Shown in pieces: positions 11,932 through 22,709 of a DNA stretch of 64,000 bases. Origin of the DNA: Poa pratensis (taxonomy: Eukaryota > Streptophyta > Magnoliopsida > Poales > Poaceae); assembly GCA_947311845.1 (NCBI GenBank), contig CAMZMU010000115.1:32147076-32211075 (forward strand), given 5' to 3'. The stretch's first letter is position 1; every line of letters starts with the position of its first letter. The translations under genes and the position numbers were made by a program. The notes under the pieces were generated by a model. The model ran no database searches, was not told the origin of the DNA, and saw only the letters and a list, made by a program, of their open reading frames with translations.

Positions 11932-14900
11932 GCCCCCCTCGATCCAAACTGGTGCACACCAGATTTAGATCGAACTTCAAACGATCAAGTACTTCTCGAC
12001 CGAGAGCTTTCGTAAAAATGTCAGCAAGCTGATCTCGGGACGGAATGAACTGGACTCGAAGTGTTCCTGCCGCCACTTTTTCCCTTACGAAGTGGAAATC
12101 GATCTCTATATGCTTTGTCCGTGCATGAAATACTGGATTAGCACTTAAGAACGTTGCACCAAGATTATCACACCAAAGTGTAGGTGGCGCATGCTGAAAA
12201 ATCCCCAACTCTTTCAGCACAGACTGTAGCCAGACAGTTTCAGCGGTAGCATTCGCGATGGCTTTGTATTCAGCCTCTGTACTCGATCGACTGACCGTGG
12301 GCTGTTTGCGAGAGCTCCACGAGACGAGGTTGGGACCAAAGAACACCGCATAGCCCCCCGTGGACCGACGATCGTCGAGAGAACCAGCCCAGTCAGCATC
12401 GGAGAAAACACTGAGCTCAGTCGATGAAGACCGGTGGAGAGACAGACCAAGGTCAATAGTTCCCTGAACATCGCGGAGAATCCGTTTAACTGCAGACCAG
12501 TGCACATCGGTTGGATTCTGAAGAAACTGACATGTTTTATTGACAGCAAAAGCAATATCTGGGCGAGTCAGACATAGGTACTGCAAGGCGCCAAGAGTGC
12601 TGCGGTAACGAAAAACATCATTACCAACAAGGGGAACGCCTGATGTTTTACTGAGCCGATCCGAAGGAGACATCGGTGTGGTAACAGACTTGCAATTCTG
12701 CATATTGACACGACGAAGCAGATCAGTGGCATACTTGCGCTGGGTGAGAGCAATCCCATCGGTGATTGACTGAACCTCCACACCAAGAAAATAGGCGAGG
12801 GGACCCAAATCCTTGACAGCAAACGCATCATGAAGCTGAGCAAGAAGTTGATCAACAGAGCTGCGATGAGAGCCCACGATGATGATGTCGTCCACATAAA
12901 TGAGCATGTACATGGTGACCTCAGGAGAACTGAAGATGAACAGCGATGTGTCGGCACGAGAGGGAACAAAACCAAGTTCTTGAAGCTTCGTGCTCAACTT
13001 TGAGTACCAGGCACGCGGTGCTTGTTTGAGGCCGTACAGAGACTTCTGAAGATGACACACATAATTGGGACAACTCGGGTCAATATAGCCAGGAGGTTGA
13101 TCCATATAAACTTCTTCCTGAATATCACCATGCAAGAAAGCGTTCTGGATGTCGATCTGACGCAAATGCCATCCTTTGGAGACAGCAATGGCAAGGATGA
13201 GACGAACTGTTGTAGGCTTGATAACGGGTCTGAATGTGTCGGTGTAGTCAACTCCGTACTGCTGTGTGAAGCCGCGAGCTACCAGCCGGGCTTTATGCCG
13301 ATCAACAGTGTCATCCGCCTTGTACTTCAGTTTGAAAACCCATTTACAGCTGACCACATGATGTCCAGATGGTGCAGGAACTAATCGCCAGGTGTTGTTC
13401 TACAGTAACACAGCATATTCAGCATCCATAGCAATCTTCCAATCCGGCGAGGCAAGAGCCTGAACATGTGACACAACTTCAGCAGAGAAAGCTCGTTTCT
13501 TCGGGTCATACAAGATGATACCATTGTACGGTTTGCGAGGCTGGATGATGTTCTGACGCAGACGTGTGGACATTGGGTGCTGAATCGGAGGAACATCGGC
13601 AGGACGCGCTTCAGGTTCAGTAGCAGGCGAGGCAGCTGCTTCAGGTTCAGGTTCAGACGAGGGCGTAGAGGTGAGTGGCGAATCCGGCCCAGTAGCAGTT
13701 GGCGACGAAGGAGCTGCAGGAGACCGAGGCCCATCAGTGGTGCAAGCGTCGGAAGTTGCACCAGGGATGCATGGGCCATGCACACGATCCTCCGATGGCG
13801 CCGTGGTGTGATCGACATAACGACCAGGCAAATGCGCCGGCGCCTCAATGGATTCGCCAGCAGTACCTGAACAGGGAAAAACTGAACCAACCAGATCAGT
13901 AGCATGGTTAGTCAAACCAGTGGCAACACGAGATACATCTGCATCCTGCTCGGGAAGGAGAATGGAAGATTCGGTGGGTGGCACATGTGATGGAGATGAC
14001 ATGTTTGAGAAAGGAAAAACTTGCTCATCGAAGACAACATCACGTGAGATGTATATACGACTTGTGGATCGATCTAAGCATTTGTAGCCACGGTGCAAAG
14101 GGCTGTAACCCAGAAATACGCATTGCTTGGACCGAAAGGAGAGTTTATGTTGGTTGTACGGACGGAGATTCGGCCAGCAAGCGCAACCGAATACACGGAG
14201 AAAAGTGTAGTCTGGTGCTGTGTGAAGGAGTTTGGCTACGGGTGTTTGATTTTTTATAACTTTGCTAGGCATGCGGTTAATTAAGAAACATGCCGTGAGA
14301 ATTGCCTCATCCCAAAAACGCAGTGGTACATGAGATTGTGCAAGGAGAGCAAGTGCAGTTTCAACAAGATGACGGTGTTTGCGTTCGATGGCACCATTCT
14401 GTTGATGCGTGTGAGGACAGGAAATACGATGAGCAATACCAACACGGGAGAAATATTGATGCAATTTGTGATACTCGCCACCCCAATCACTTTGAACAGA
14501 CATAATTTTGAACCAAGAGTTCTTTCCACACGACTTTGGAATTGATAAAAAACTTGTTCTACATCGGACTTGTGTTTCAACAAGTAAACCCAAGTGAACT
14601 TACTATAATCATCTAGGAAGCTAACATAGTAAATGTATCCTCCTACTGATTTTATTGCTGGACCCCAAACATCGGAGTGGACAAGCTCGAGAGGTTTGGT
14701 TGACACACGACTAGAAAGATCATACGGAAGCTGGTGCACTTTGGCCTGTTGACATGCATCACAGACGTGCACAATTTTATTCAAAGAGGACTCTAATTTA
14801 TTTGAAGAAATAATGGCTTGAACGATGGGTGCCGCAGGATGCCCTAATCTCCTGTGCCAAATCTCCCGTGACGGCTTGGCGAAGTAGACATGACGTGGAC

Positions 14901-16290
14901 GAGAGACGAATGGAACAGGATAGAGCCCTCCGCGACATCTACCTTCCACCAGCACCGCCCTCGTGGTTCGATCCTTAATAGAGAAAAATTTAGGGTGAAT
15001 TTCAAGAAACACATCATTGTCATTGACGAGTCTATGAGCAGATAGCAGATTTTTGCTAATGTTTGGAACATGTAAGACGTCTTTGAGTTGTAAAGATCGA
15101 GATGAGCTGGATAAAACCGAATTACCAACGTGTGCAATGGAGAGACTATTACCGTTAGCCACTTGGACGTGGTCGTTACCCTTGTAGGCTTCACGGACGT
15201 TCATTTTGTTGAGGTCGTTGGTGAGGTGGTCGGTTGCTCCGGTATCAACGTACCAGCTCGGATCGACGGCGTAGGAGTCCGAGCTTGAGCTTGCGTGACC
15301 AGCCATCTTCGTCTCTGGCTGATATGAGTGGTCGAAGCGTGAGAAGCAGCGAAGGGCGTCGTGGCCGTATTTGCCACATATCTGGCACGTGGACTTGGGA
15401 CGGCCGTCATTGCCGTTGTTCCCGCGTCCGCCGCCGTTGTTGCCACGGCCGCCGCCATTGCCGTAGTTGCCGCCGTTTCCTCCATCACGGCCTCCTTGAT
15501 AGGGGCCGCGTCCTCCGCCACGTCCGAAGCTGCCGCGACCGCCGCCGCGTCCAAAGTTGCCGCGGCCACCACCGCGCATGGCGTTGTTGGCGAAGTGCTG
15601 CTGGAACGTCTGGTCGCGTGCAGGGTGGCGGGCCTCGTAGCTCATGAGGTGTGCGTAGAGCTCACCAATGGACACATCCTCGGTGCGAGAGGTGAGTGTC
15701 GTGACGAGCGCGTCGTAGTTGTTGCCGAGGCCGGCCAGCATGTAGGAGACGATTTCGGCGGAGCTGAGCGGCTGGCCGATCGACGACATGGTGTCGGCCA
15801 GATTCTTCATGCGGTGGTAGTACTCAGCCATCGACAGCTCGCCTTTCTGCATCGTGGCGAGCTGGACGCGCAGCTGAACTATGCGCGCCCTGGAGCGGGA
15901 GGCGAACATCTGCTCGAGCGCCTTCCACACTTCTTCCGCAGTTGCCATGAAGAGGACGTGCCCGAGGAGGCCCGGCGTGAGTGACGCCAAGATGGCGCTG
16001 AGGACCTGCTGGTCGAGGCGAAACCAGATAGGATAGGCTGGGTTTGGTACCTTGGCGGCGTCATCCCCGCCGGCACCGGCGATCATCTTCACAGGTTCCT
16101 TGATTGACCCATCGACGAAGCCCATCAGATCGTGGGCATGAAGGGCAGGAACAAACTGGGCACGCCATAGGAGATAATTCTCCTGATCAAGCTTGATGGT
16201 GATGGAGCTAGCAAAGGACGGCATGGATGGGGTGGAGCTTGACGAGGCAGCGGTGGTGGTGGTGAGGATTCCGGAGGTGTTGGGAGCCAT
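11873..16290 (-). pseudogene. Copia gag-pol polyprotein, one frameshift and one stop
   Basis: The polyprotein encodes gag, protease, integrase, reverse transcriptase and RNase H in Copia order. The likely start is the ATG at 16,290, just inside the primer-binding site. Visible in order are a gag domain, a glycine/arginine-rich stretch, a zinc knuckle (CQICGKYGHDALRC), the protease site WYVDTGATDH, the GAG-pre-integrase HRRLGHP and CDACQQAK motifs, the integrase core (LVHSDVWGP, FLDDYSKFTW), QSDWGGEY after the break, then reverse transcriptase ([17 protein letters not shown]) and RNase H ([20 protein letters not shown]). A frameshift falls at about 14,560-14,595 inside the integrase, and a TAG replaces a sense codon at 13,400-13,402 between integrase and reverse transcriptase. 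Otherwise it is open, consistent with recent inactivation or sequencing errors. Confidence 0.93.
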
Positions 16291-16325
16291 GGCTTGGTCG
16301 ATAGGGAGCGTAGGCTCTGATACCA

Positions 16326-16534
16326 TAAAAGAGAGGAAAAGAGATTGGTTTGCCGTGCTTCAATGCATCGGTCTTTGTCATGTATATATAGCCCAGGAGT
16401 TACAGATAATTACAGGAGTAGTTAGGATCTAAACAATACAACAAACCCTAACTAAATTCGATCTAATCTCAATCCTCAAGGCTTAACGTGCAAGTCACGT
16501 TTGCTCCTATCATGACCTGATACGTCGTTTGACA
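16326..16534 (-). repeat. Copia 5' LTR
   Basis: 209 bases, matching 11,723-11,931 at every position I compared. It contains a TATATATA promoter-like run. The primer-binding site adjoins it at 16,314-16,325. Confidence 0.93.
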
Positions 16535-17285
16535 GAGGCTGCTGCAGCTAAGAGTGCTAAAAGATGGAGAGAAAAGCTTTGTTTCCTTCACAACCCTCGT
16601 ACGAGGAACCAGGGTACTCCAACCACGGCCAGAGGACGAATAACCACCACGACGCTGCAAGCGACATGGCAATCATGTATAAATTTACTAGATGGTTTGC
16701 CTTGCCCAGTTTCTTTTCTATCCTGATGTCTTCTATTCTCAAAGCTATGACTACTCCACGAGGAAGCAGGTAAGCAAAGGCAACTACCACTGGCATCTTG
16801 GACGTTATAACCATGAGTGTGAACCGTATACACTTCTTTTTCTCGACGAGTCAAGAGAATGAAGACGAGAAGTGAAGGGAGGTGTGTGTGGCCGTGTGGG
16901 CATATATAGATGAGCGGGACTTGCAAGAAGATGGTTGATGTCTTAAACGTGGTACTATATTATGGTAGGTGGACTCAATTTGGTTAAGAGCGCTGGGACA
17001 TGTGAAGCAGGCAGTGACCAAATCTTCAAGGCAGAGTACAGTGGTATTGGGCTTCTCCAGAGCCCATTGCGTTTGGGTTTTCATGCAGGCCTGCGAAGGC
17101 CACGCCCATGCCGCGCACACCGGGAGTTTTGGTGGGAAATCCACAACTCACTAAGCACTGCGGGCCTTCTCTATCAGTGTCCACACCACACAGTGGACGC
17201 CAAACCCTTCTTCCCTTCCCCGTCTTCTCCCCGACTTTTCCCCACCTCCTTTCTCCCTTCTCCCGTTCAATCAACGAACAACAGC
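16535..17285 (+). repeat. Right-arm end joined to HOP2 upstream unit, copy 2
   Basis: The first ~110 bases continue the right-arm sequence broken by the Copia element and include a minus-strand block akin to the IST1-like gene (ACGAGGAACCAGGGTACTCC). From about 16,668 the shared HOP2 upstream unit follows, then HOP2 leader from about 17,030. An E2F-type site at 17,127-17,139 is altered to TTTTGGTGGGAAA. The leader stops at 17,285 at the CACTA insertion and resumes at 21,120. Confidence 0.7.
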
Positions 17286-20200
17286 CACTACACCACGACA
17301 CCACATTCCCTACTGACGTTGGTCGGGAAAAGTTGTTTGTGCCAATTGACTGTCGGTCGGTAATACTGCTGTCAGACTGTTGGTCGGTAATGCGCACAAA
17401 CACTAACACATAGTTGGTCGGCAAAGATACAACCTTCAATATCAAACAGTCGGTCGTTAAAGCTACGGATCCCTTCGAACAGTCGGTCGGGAACAAACGC
17501 CGACCCACGGTCGCTTGGGCCAGCGAAAATATGCGCGCGCGACCAAAATCTTAGCGCGCGCTTGGGCCAGCGGAAATTAGTGCGAGCGACGGCGCGAGGC
17601 CAAAAATTCTTAGCGCCAACCTGGCCTAAAAAACTCCTCCCCCGATTCTCCCCTTCCAGTGCTAACCCTATCTCCCCAGTCCCCACACACGCAGCCTCCC
17701 GGCAAGCTCCTGCCGGCCGCGACCTGTCCCTCGCGCTCACCGTCGGCCTGCCGCCCGGCGGTTGTCTTCTTTGGCCTTCCCACTCCTCTCCATCGAGCTT
17801 CCACCCGACCTGCCTTCGAGCGCGCTACCGGAGACAACGCTTCTTACTGGCGGTGGCTCGTTCTTCCCGGCGACGGAGCGTTTCGCCGGCGTGCTCGCGA
17901 GCTCGCGGCGTTGGCACCCAGCGACCACACTCCTCCAGTGCAAGTCGTCACTCCCCTCGTTCACCCTCTTGTAAGAGGTATTCCTGATTGGTTAGATCTA
18001 TTTTCCTCTACCTCCAGATTAGAATTATGTACCTCCAGATCAGAGTATCATGGTAATAAAATGGAAACAATAACCCTATATTTCTAGATCTGGGAAGTTC
18101 ACGGATTTCTTTTCCCCCTACCTTCTCGTAAACACATCAGTACCGCCTCCTGGCCACCAAGTCACTAATTAATTTGTTCTAAAGAGCGTGGTGGTTTTGT
18201 TAATCAGTTTCCTCGGTAAGGCACATGTTAATCAATGATGGAAAAATAAATTGTACTGAGTAGTCTGAAATCCTTCTTGCTTTTCTCATATAATACTGAC
18301 CGGAGGTACTATTTGTGGCTCGCAGATCAGTGTACGTATGGCATTTTCTGATTTCATTGTCTTTTGAGTAATTCGTATGTCTACTGGACTGCAATGCCAG
18401 CATCTTCGTCCCCAGCAGGTATGCATCCCACTTGCATCTTCCATGTTAGATTCAGAAGCATTTAGCATATATAGGCGTGCTTCTTTGATCTGGAAAGGTA
18501 GAGATACTAGGAAGCACAATGACCTTTGGAGTACAACTTTTGGAGCTTGTGCTGCAAACTACTGCTCATATGCCGGTTTCATTTAATCACGCTGGATTAC
18601 TACTAGCAGCTATCAATCTGGCCTTTATCATCTAAGGTGTCTGGTGGATATGCTAATGTATAAAGCTGTTTAGATTACTATTACTTATATTAAGGTTAAT
18701 ACTCGCTATTAACTGGATCTGATATAATTAAGACAAAAGTACTAGTATACATGTTTCATTATCCAGCATTAAAACTATTTTTTGCACTGTGGAATAATTA
18801 GTGGATGTGCGTGTGGGTATTTGGGGATGTGGAGATGACACAAAATAGAACAGTAACTAGCTGATTGGAACACTTTGCACAATTTCATTTCTTTATTATT
18901 CCTCTTTGAAGTTCTTGGTCCTTGAAGTGAAATACTTGTAGCTTTCTCATTACTGTGGAAGCTTGGTCATCACAAAACTGATTTCTGTGTGAAACAAATA
19001 AAAGCATTTACTTAAGTGCAGTTGTGAAATACCGGAAGATACATAGCTGATACTATTATTTTAACCATCCAAGTGAATACCATCTTATGAAATTCTGTAG
19101 GTAGTTGTTGCCTTCTAAGTTTACCTTGCAAATTGATGTCCTCTTGCTGCCCTTTCAATCTCAAATTGTAACCAGCTACTCAGCCCTGTGAAGGATCTTC
19201 ATGCAGAGGCTTCCGAATTTCTTCAGGAATCATCCTGAGGTATGATGATCTTGGATCTTGAAAATATGTCCTTGTGCAAGTTTATTGTCAAATCGAAGCC
19301 GATTAGTAACTGTATGTCTAGTATTAGTAGAAATTTGTACTTGTTGGCCTATGCTTAGTTGATATTAAGTATTCATGGTGTCTCCGTTCTGATGTATGAT
19401 AATCTTGTACCTTTCACACATTCAGTATATGTGGCTGACTAGCTGTGCAAAGTCATAGTCAAATAAGAATGGATGATTGACTGTATGACCAATGCTATTT
19501 ACTCGTGCAAATGTATTAGTTGGTCTATGCACCGTTGATGTGAAGTATTTATTGTCACTGCAATTTATCTTATAGGGAAATGACATTCTGGAGCATGAAC
19601 ACCGAAAGCCATATCTGTTCATTCAAACAAAATCAAGTGTCGTTCAGATCACACCAAGAGTTGTTCCTGAAGCAGAATCTGCCATGCCATCACCATCTCT
19701 GCCTGAACAACAGCCTTTGGGACGTCGTACATGTCGCATTCCTTCAAAAGAAGGTTCTCGCAGCGATCTTCAACCTGCCCTGCATCAGCTGAGACAACTA
19801 GTCCACTGCAAACTGCAAATGCTGTGTCTACCGCTTTGTCTCCATCAAAGTGAATGATGGCCTGTAGAAATCAGTAGGTAGCCATACACATCCAGTAACA
19901 AATCTTAAATTATTTGAGTGCAGCATACACATCCAGTAGCACATGGAGCAACAGATCATTAGGGTGTTCAGGCAGGGAGAAGCTGAGACGTCCCATATTG
20001 CAGCAGCACCACAAAGTGGCAAATTGTGCAGATGGACACAACGTTGGCCTAGGTACTTATGAGTCAAATCTTTCCCGAAATTTTAATCTACAACATGGAT
20101 TGTACATGCCAAAATGCTTCATATAATCTGATTGTGGTTTACATTAACTCTAATATGTAAAGATAAGTATGCATGGCTGAGCTCTGCCTCTGTGCCTTAC

Positions 20201-21119
20201 ATAAATTAATACTTCCTGTTAACTTAAAAGCAACCTCATCCTCAATTTCAGCATACTGTTTTAGTAGAAAACATCAATATTTATTTAAAGCTGGATCCAC
20301 ATGAATATCATACTATACTTTATTGTGACGTGACATACTTTTTATTATATTAGCCTGCTAATTGACATCAAATTTATAGTTTTGTGGCTAATTCCATCAA
20401 CTAACAAATGGTTGATAACTTTGTAGGAAGGACATGCATCAGGAATCTAATTGTTGGCGGTTCACATCAAGGAGTTTCTTGTATGTACTCCGTAGGAGAT
20501 TATTTAATTGTCAAAATCAGAAGTTTGTCGTGTCTTTGTACAAAGTCAAAATGTTTAGGGCACACTCAGCCACCTTTAATTTATGAGCAATCTAGGTGGA
20601 AATGAACTCAACAAATGACTATTTGTATTTGTGATGATATAATATATGGCATTGTGGTTCTGTGTATTGTTTTTGTATGGATGTATTATGAGAATATGCA
20701 TGATGATAAGTTTTTAAGAGATATAAATGTAAATGGCTGTCGATTATGTAAGAAAAGACGTCCAAATGATAAGTCGGTCGGCAAAAGATGTACTGTCAGA
20801 CTATTGGTTGGGAAATCCTATGTGTTTGGCCTACCAAAAGTTGGTCGGTAAAACGTACGCCATCAGACTGTCGGTTGGCAAAGAAATGTTGGTCGGGAAA
20901 AGAATGTCGGTCGGGAAAGTAATGTTGGTCGGGAAAAGTTTACTAGTACTGTCAAACAGTCGTCGGGAATACAAAGTCGGTCGGCAAATACCTTTCCCGA
21001 CTAGACTTTCGTGACCGACAAGGTCGGTCGGCAATACCCATCCCCGACCGACTTTCTGTCGGTGAAAGCCGTTTTCCCTACCGATTTCACAGTTGGGGAT
21101 GTAGTGTCGTGGTGTAGTG
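17286..21119. mobile_element. Non-autonomous CACTA (En/Spm-type) transposon
   Basis: A 3,834-base element whose ends are CACTACACCACGACAC at the left and its complement GTCGTGGTGTAGTG at the right. The target duplication AGC is exact (17,283-17,285 and 21,120-21,122). Subterminal zones (17,315-17,500 and 20,770-21,060) carry many GTCGG.CGGNAAA-type repeats in both orientations, as expected for transposase-binding sites of this superfamily. No TnpD-like transposase is visible, so it depends on a partner. The interior has exon-like stretches (see 19,575-19,853). It split the leader of HOP2 copy 2, which reads on as AACAGCAGCAAGTCGGCG when the element is removed. Confidence 0.95.
19575..19853 (+). 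pseudogene. Captured gene fragment inside CACTA element
   Basis: An open stretch of about 90 codons without an ATG, following an ATAG acceptor-like site and ending at TGA. It reads GNDILEHEHRKPYLFIQTK and later TPRVVPEAES and LPEQQPLGRRTCRIPSKEG. Its composition is protein-like rather than random AT-rich DNA. Possible companion exons lie near 18,377-18,416 (followed by GTATGC) and 19,176-19,240 (followed by GTATGATG). The GC-rich 17,640-17,975 resembles a gene 5' end. CACTA elements of grasses often carry pieces of host genes. I do not recognise the parent gene. Confidence 0.4.
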
Positions 21120-21176
21120 AGCAGCAAGTCGGCGACGGCAAAGCAGGCGGAGGCAGCGCACGCGAGAGGGGGCGCA

Positions 21177-21367
21177 ATGCCGCCTAAATCAGACAGCAAG
21201 TAAGGTATGAGCCCAGCCGATCCAACCCCCCCTCATAACCCCTGATTTGACCACTCCCCACGATTCCTCCCCCAATTCCAACGATCGTTTGCTCGGTCTC
21301 GTATGTACATCTAAATTTCCTGTTACCGGTTTGCTATGCAAGAATCGTCCTCACCTACGTCAACGAG
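21177..21367 (+). pseudogene. HOP2 pseudogene, copy 2 (exons 1-2 only)
   Basis: The exon 1 match starts with ATG at 21,177 but runs into an in-frame TAA after eight codons (GACAGCAAGTAAGG). The exon 2 match (about 21,342-21,367) has a changed acceptor (GCAAGAATC for GCAGGAATC). Similarity to HOP2 intron 2 ends near 21,450, where unrelated sequence begins. The leader of this copy is split by the CACTA element, so it cannot be expressed as a HOP2 protein. Confidence 0.88.
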
Positions 21368-21449
21368 GTAACAACCCCCTCTGCTAAAAACCCACCCCCA
21401 AATTGCCTGCTTCCGGTTAGGTTTCACCTTGTGCTTGCTGTCGTGCTTT

Positions 21450-21850
21450 CCGACAGATAACATGTCGCTAAGAGTCTTGCCTATAGAAGATAAACAGTTG
21501 GGGAAAAGCAGTCGGCAAAAATTTTGCCGACAAAATGGAACTTATGCCAACACACAGTCCACCGACGCCGACACATAGCCTCTTGGGTGTATACCTTCCT
21601 TATGCCAACAGACGACCAGTTGGTGTTTATTGAACATACGCCCTCACTCGCTCTGTAGGTATGGTTGTGTCTAGGCCCACAAATGTTATGTGGTCATTTA
21701 TTCAACCTACACCCACACATATCATGTAGAAGTATGAGCCACCTTTGCCGACACATACAGTGTAGGCATATCTTATGCCAACACATCAAGCAGATGCCTC
21801 CATCGTCTCGTTCCGCCTCTAGTTTTTCCCGAAATTTTTCAATCGTGTGC
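21450..21850. other. Possible second CACTA terminal fragment
   Basis: It replaces the expected HOP2 intron 2 with repeated TTATGCCAACACA and TGCCGACACATA motifs in both orientations, which look like subterminal repeats of another DNA transposon. No terminal inverted repeat pair was found. No gene. Confidence 0.35.
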
Positions 21851-21974
21851 CCATGTCTTTGCAATGCGCGCGGAGGGTTGCTCGTTGTTCGCCAGGTGGA
21901 AACCTACGCTGAAACTTCCTCTGTCTGCGTGAAATCTGGAGACAATTGGACTGTTGTACCATGGTATAGTGCAA

Positions 21975-22330
21975 GTCGCCACCGAGTTCTTTTGCTTGAA
22001 GCTGGTCACTCCTGGACCGCACTCGGTTGTGTAGCAAGTGTTCCAATCATGTATAAATTTACTACATGGTTTGCCCTTCCCAGTCTCTTTTCTATCCTGA
22101 TGTCTCTAATTCTCAAAGCTATAACTACTCCATGGCTAAGCATTTAATCAAAGGCAGCATTGGAATCTTGTGTGTCTTCACTATGAGTGTAAACCGTATA
22201 CACTTTCTTTTCGCGAGGAGGGAAGGGGAGGTGTGTGTATATATAGATGAGCGCGACTTGCTTGAAGATGCGTTGATGTTATGAACGTGGTACACTGGTA
22301 CTATAGTATGGTAGGTGCTCACAAAATACA
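21975..22330 (+). repeat. HOP2 upstream unit of the intact gene
   Basis: The same unit as the other seven copies. It carries TATATATAGA at 22,237-22,246 before GATGAGCGCGACTTGC. Because it lies about 465 bases before the HOP2 start codon, it could be the core promoter with a long leader, or a relic of another gene's promoter. A short AT-rich insert follows at 22,320-22,390. Confidence 0.6.
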
Positions 22331-22490
22331 TTGTTTTTTTCGAGGAAAACTCACAAAATGCATTTTTTTAGGGAAAACTCATCAAATCCTCCAGGCAGAG
22401 GCTGTGGTACTGGGCTTCGCTAGAGCTCCATTGTGTTTGGGCTTTCATGGAGGCCTGCGAAGGCCACGCCCATGCCGCGCATGCGAGGAG

Positions 22491-22503
22491 TTTTGGCGGG
22501 AAA
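22491..22503 (+). promoter_or_regulatory. E2F-type site upstream of HOP2
   Basis: TTTTGGCGGGAAA, a match to the canonical E2F/DP site (TTTSSCGC family), 207 bases before the HOP2 ATG. It is conserved at the same place in the copy near 38,323, slightly changed near 6,204, and altered (G to T) near 17,127. E2F control would fit expression at the premeiotic S phase, but that role is inference. Confidence 0.65.
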
Positions 22504-22709
22504 TCCACGCGTAAGTGAAAACCGCGGGCCCCTTCTGTCAGTGAGACGCATCACAGTGGAGGCCAAACCCTTCTTCCCTTCCCCGTCTTTCTCCCCCACT
22601 TTTTTCCCCACCTCTTTTCTCCCTTTGTCCCGTTCAATCCACGAACCCCAGCAGCAGTCGGCGCCTCGGCGGCGGCGAAGCAGGCGGAGGCAGCGCGAGA
22701 GCGGGCGCA

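Larger units (their letters stand above)
11723..16534 (-). mobile_element. Ty1/Copia LTR retrotransposon, very young
   Basis: A complete 4,812-base element on the minus strand. Two 209-base LTRs (11,723-11,931 and 16,326-16,534) appear identical by eye. The primer-binding site TGGTATCAGAGC (minus strand) directly follows the 5' LTR, and a polypurine run GGATCGAGGGGGGC directly precedes the 3' LTR. LTR ends are TG...TA on the element strand, a departure from TG...CA. Flanks are AAGGC (11,718-11,722) and GAGGC (16,535-16,539), a target duplication with one mismatch. It split a sequence that reads continuously near 26,160 as AAGGCTGC-like coding DNA. The presence of both LTRs with no visible difference means a very recent insertion, yet the coding region is already broken twice. 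Confidence 0.96.

Noticed and set aside
12214..13905. Additional minus and plus strand open frames across the Copia element
   Set aside because: Shadows of the pol frame; they lack retroelement or host motifs.
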